From: an uncultured Planctomycetota bacterium
Lineage (GTDB): Bacteria > Planctomycetota > UBA1135 > UBA2386
DNA length: 6,322 nt
Assembly (NCBI GenBank): GCA_903925435.1
Contig: CAIYFF010000367.1
Span: 1 to 6,322, forward strand
Direction of reading: 5' to 3'
The notes under the pieces are model-generated. The model made no database searches. It had not been told where the DNA came from and worked only from the letters and a program-made list of their open reading frames with translations. Below, piece by piece: positions 5,459 through 6,322 of the stretch (within the stretch, counting starts at the first letter, position 1; every line of letters begins with the position of its first letter). Position numbers and translations under genes: made by a program.

Positions 5459-6322
5459 TCAGCGCAGCAGCGCGGGCGCGATCGGCTCGGGCTGCCCCCG
5501 GATGTAGGCCCGCCCCTGGGCAGGAATCGGCAGGAGGTAATTGCCAGCTTGTGGCGCGGTGAAGAACGGCGCACGCGCTCCTTGCTCCAGGTCGATGCAG
5601 TCGCCCGCCTGGGCAACGAACCAAAGCACGGGAGTTCCATCCGAAGCGCGCGCGATCCACTGGGTCGTTCGCGGCAAGGGCGGCGGGTCGCCGAGGCCTT
5701 TGCGCCACATCAGCACGAAGGCATCCGTGAGCGGGCGCGACGGAGCCGCGGTCGGATCCACGCAACGCGCCAACAGGACCAGCTTGGCGGACGGATCCAC
5801 GCCGCCTTCGAACCATGGCCCGCACGCATGCGGCAAACGCACATCCATCGACCACTGCACCGGGTGATCGAGCAGGAACCGCACGCCCCGGTTGTCGAGC
5901 AACGCGGACAACTCCGCTCGTTGGAGCGCGTGCAATGCCGACGCATTCACCACGCCATCGCAGTTGACGACGCGCGCACCCGAGTCGCCACGGCGCAGCT
6001 GCTCCCAAGACACAATGCCCGAGTTGAAGCAACCCACCCGCACACCGTCGCCGAGAAGCGGTTGCAGTGCAGCGCCTGCTGCTTGCATGGCGCGCTGCCC
6101 CGACAGCGGCTCCAGCGGCAATGGGTTCGCGATCTGCGCAGCCATCTGCCAGCACGCAAGCAGCGCGAACATGGCCGGAAGCTTGCGCATCGCGCGCATC
6201 CCGATGCACGCGCCGATGACCAACGGCGCCATGTAGTAGTCGCGAGGATGCCAACGCAGCGACCAGTGCACGAACACGATCGCACACAGAGCAACTGCGA
6301 CTGACGCGATCACGGCGCCATG
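5459..6322 (-). CDS. C-terminal part of a multispanning membrane protein, GT39/ArnT-glycosyltransferase-like (runs off the right edge)
   Basis: The frame is open to base 6322 (288 codons), so the gene most likely begins outside the window; a GTG at 6313 exists but would cut into a hydrophobic segment. Counting from that GTG, residues 1-18, about 29-40 and 45-60 are membrane-spanning segments, and the short RWHPRDYYMAPL loop between them resembles loops in GT39-type polyprenyl-phosphate-sugar transferases. The remaining roughly 220 residues are soluble and probably extracytoplasmic. They contain VGCFNSGIVSW (93-103), VVNCDGVVNASAL (115-127) and VRFLLDHP (144-151), which match the 'N-x-G ... 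VVN-x-DG-x-VN ... IRY' pattern I recall in C-terminal domains of such large membrane proteins. A likely role is sugar transfer from a lipid carrier on the outer face of the membrane, stated with moderate confidence because the catalytic N-terminus is not in view. Confidence 0.6.
   Translation of the reverse strand, partial: HGAVIASVAVALCAIVFVHWSLRWHPRDYYMAPLVIGACIGMRAMRKLPAMFALLACWQMAAQIANPLPLEPLSGQRAMQAAGAALQPLLGDGVRVGCFNSGIVSWEQLRRGDSGARVVNCDGVVNASALHALQRAELSALLDNRGVRFLLDHPVQWSMDVRLPHACGPWFEGGVDPSAKLVLLARCVDPTAAPSRPLTDAFVLMWRKGLGDPPPLPRTTQWIARASDGTPVLWFVAQAGDCIDLEQGARAPFFTAPQAGNYLLPIPAQGRAYIRGQPEPIAPALLR

Noticed and set aside
4421..6304. Very long plus-strand open frame (627 codons) opposite the fbp and membrane-protein genes
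   Set aside because: It is antisense to genes with clear family motifs, is Arg/Ala/His-rich without any recognisable domain, and is expected from GC-rich third codon positions on the other strand.

Overview
This is a gene-dense, GC-rich bacterial window in which every gene I can support lies on the minus strand. It suggests a member of the Planctomycetota or a close relative. The main reason is the gene at 2586-3758: a secreted protein with a planctomycete-type cytochrome domain (CVSCH haem site, later a Met-Pro), leucine-rich repeats of the 'T-x-V-[TS]-D-x-G' kind and a Cys-rich YHS-like end. That phylum assignment is an inference from domain style.

Layout in transcription order (right to left): (1) 6322-5459, the C-terminal part of a membrane protein resembling the tail of GT39/ArnT-type glycosyltransferases, cut by the window edge; (2) 5407-4430, a class I fructose-1,6-bisphosphatase (fbp); (3) 4427-3819, a two-CBS-domain protein with an Ala/Val/Pro-rich, Lys-ended tail, 2 bases after fbp; (4) 3758-2586, the cytochrome/LRR/YHS-like secreted protein; (5) 2589-1606, a Gfo/Idh/MocA-family NAD(P)-dependent oxidoreductase whose GTG start overlaps the previous stop (GTGA); (6) about 1511-240, a radical SAM enzyme with four extra C-terminal cysteines (SPASM/twitch-like); (7) 170-1, the start of a secreted protein running off the left edge. 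Gaps are short (2 to about 95 bases) and no strong promoter or terminator was found, so much of this could be co-transcribed.

How they may work together: fbp and the CBS protein look like a coupled pair in central carbon metabolism, with the CBS protein a candidate adenylate sensor. The cytochrome, oxidoreductase and radical SAM genes form a second compact block of unknown pathway. The pairing of a Gfo/Idh/MocA enzyme with a radical SAM enzyme hints at sugar or small-molecule modification, but the substrate cannot be read from the sequence. No RNA gene, mobile element, CRISPR array or origin was seen. Shine-Dalgarno signals are weak, so several starts are uncertain.
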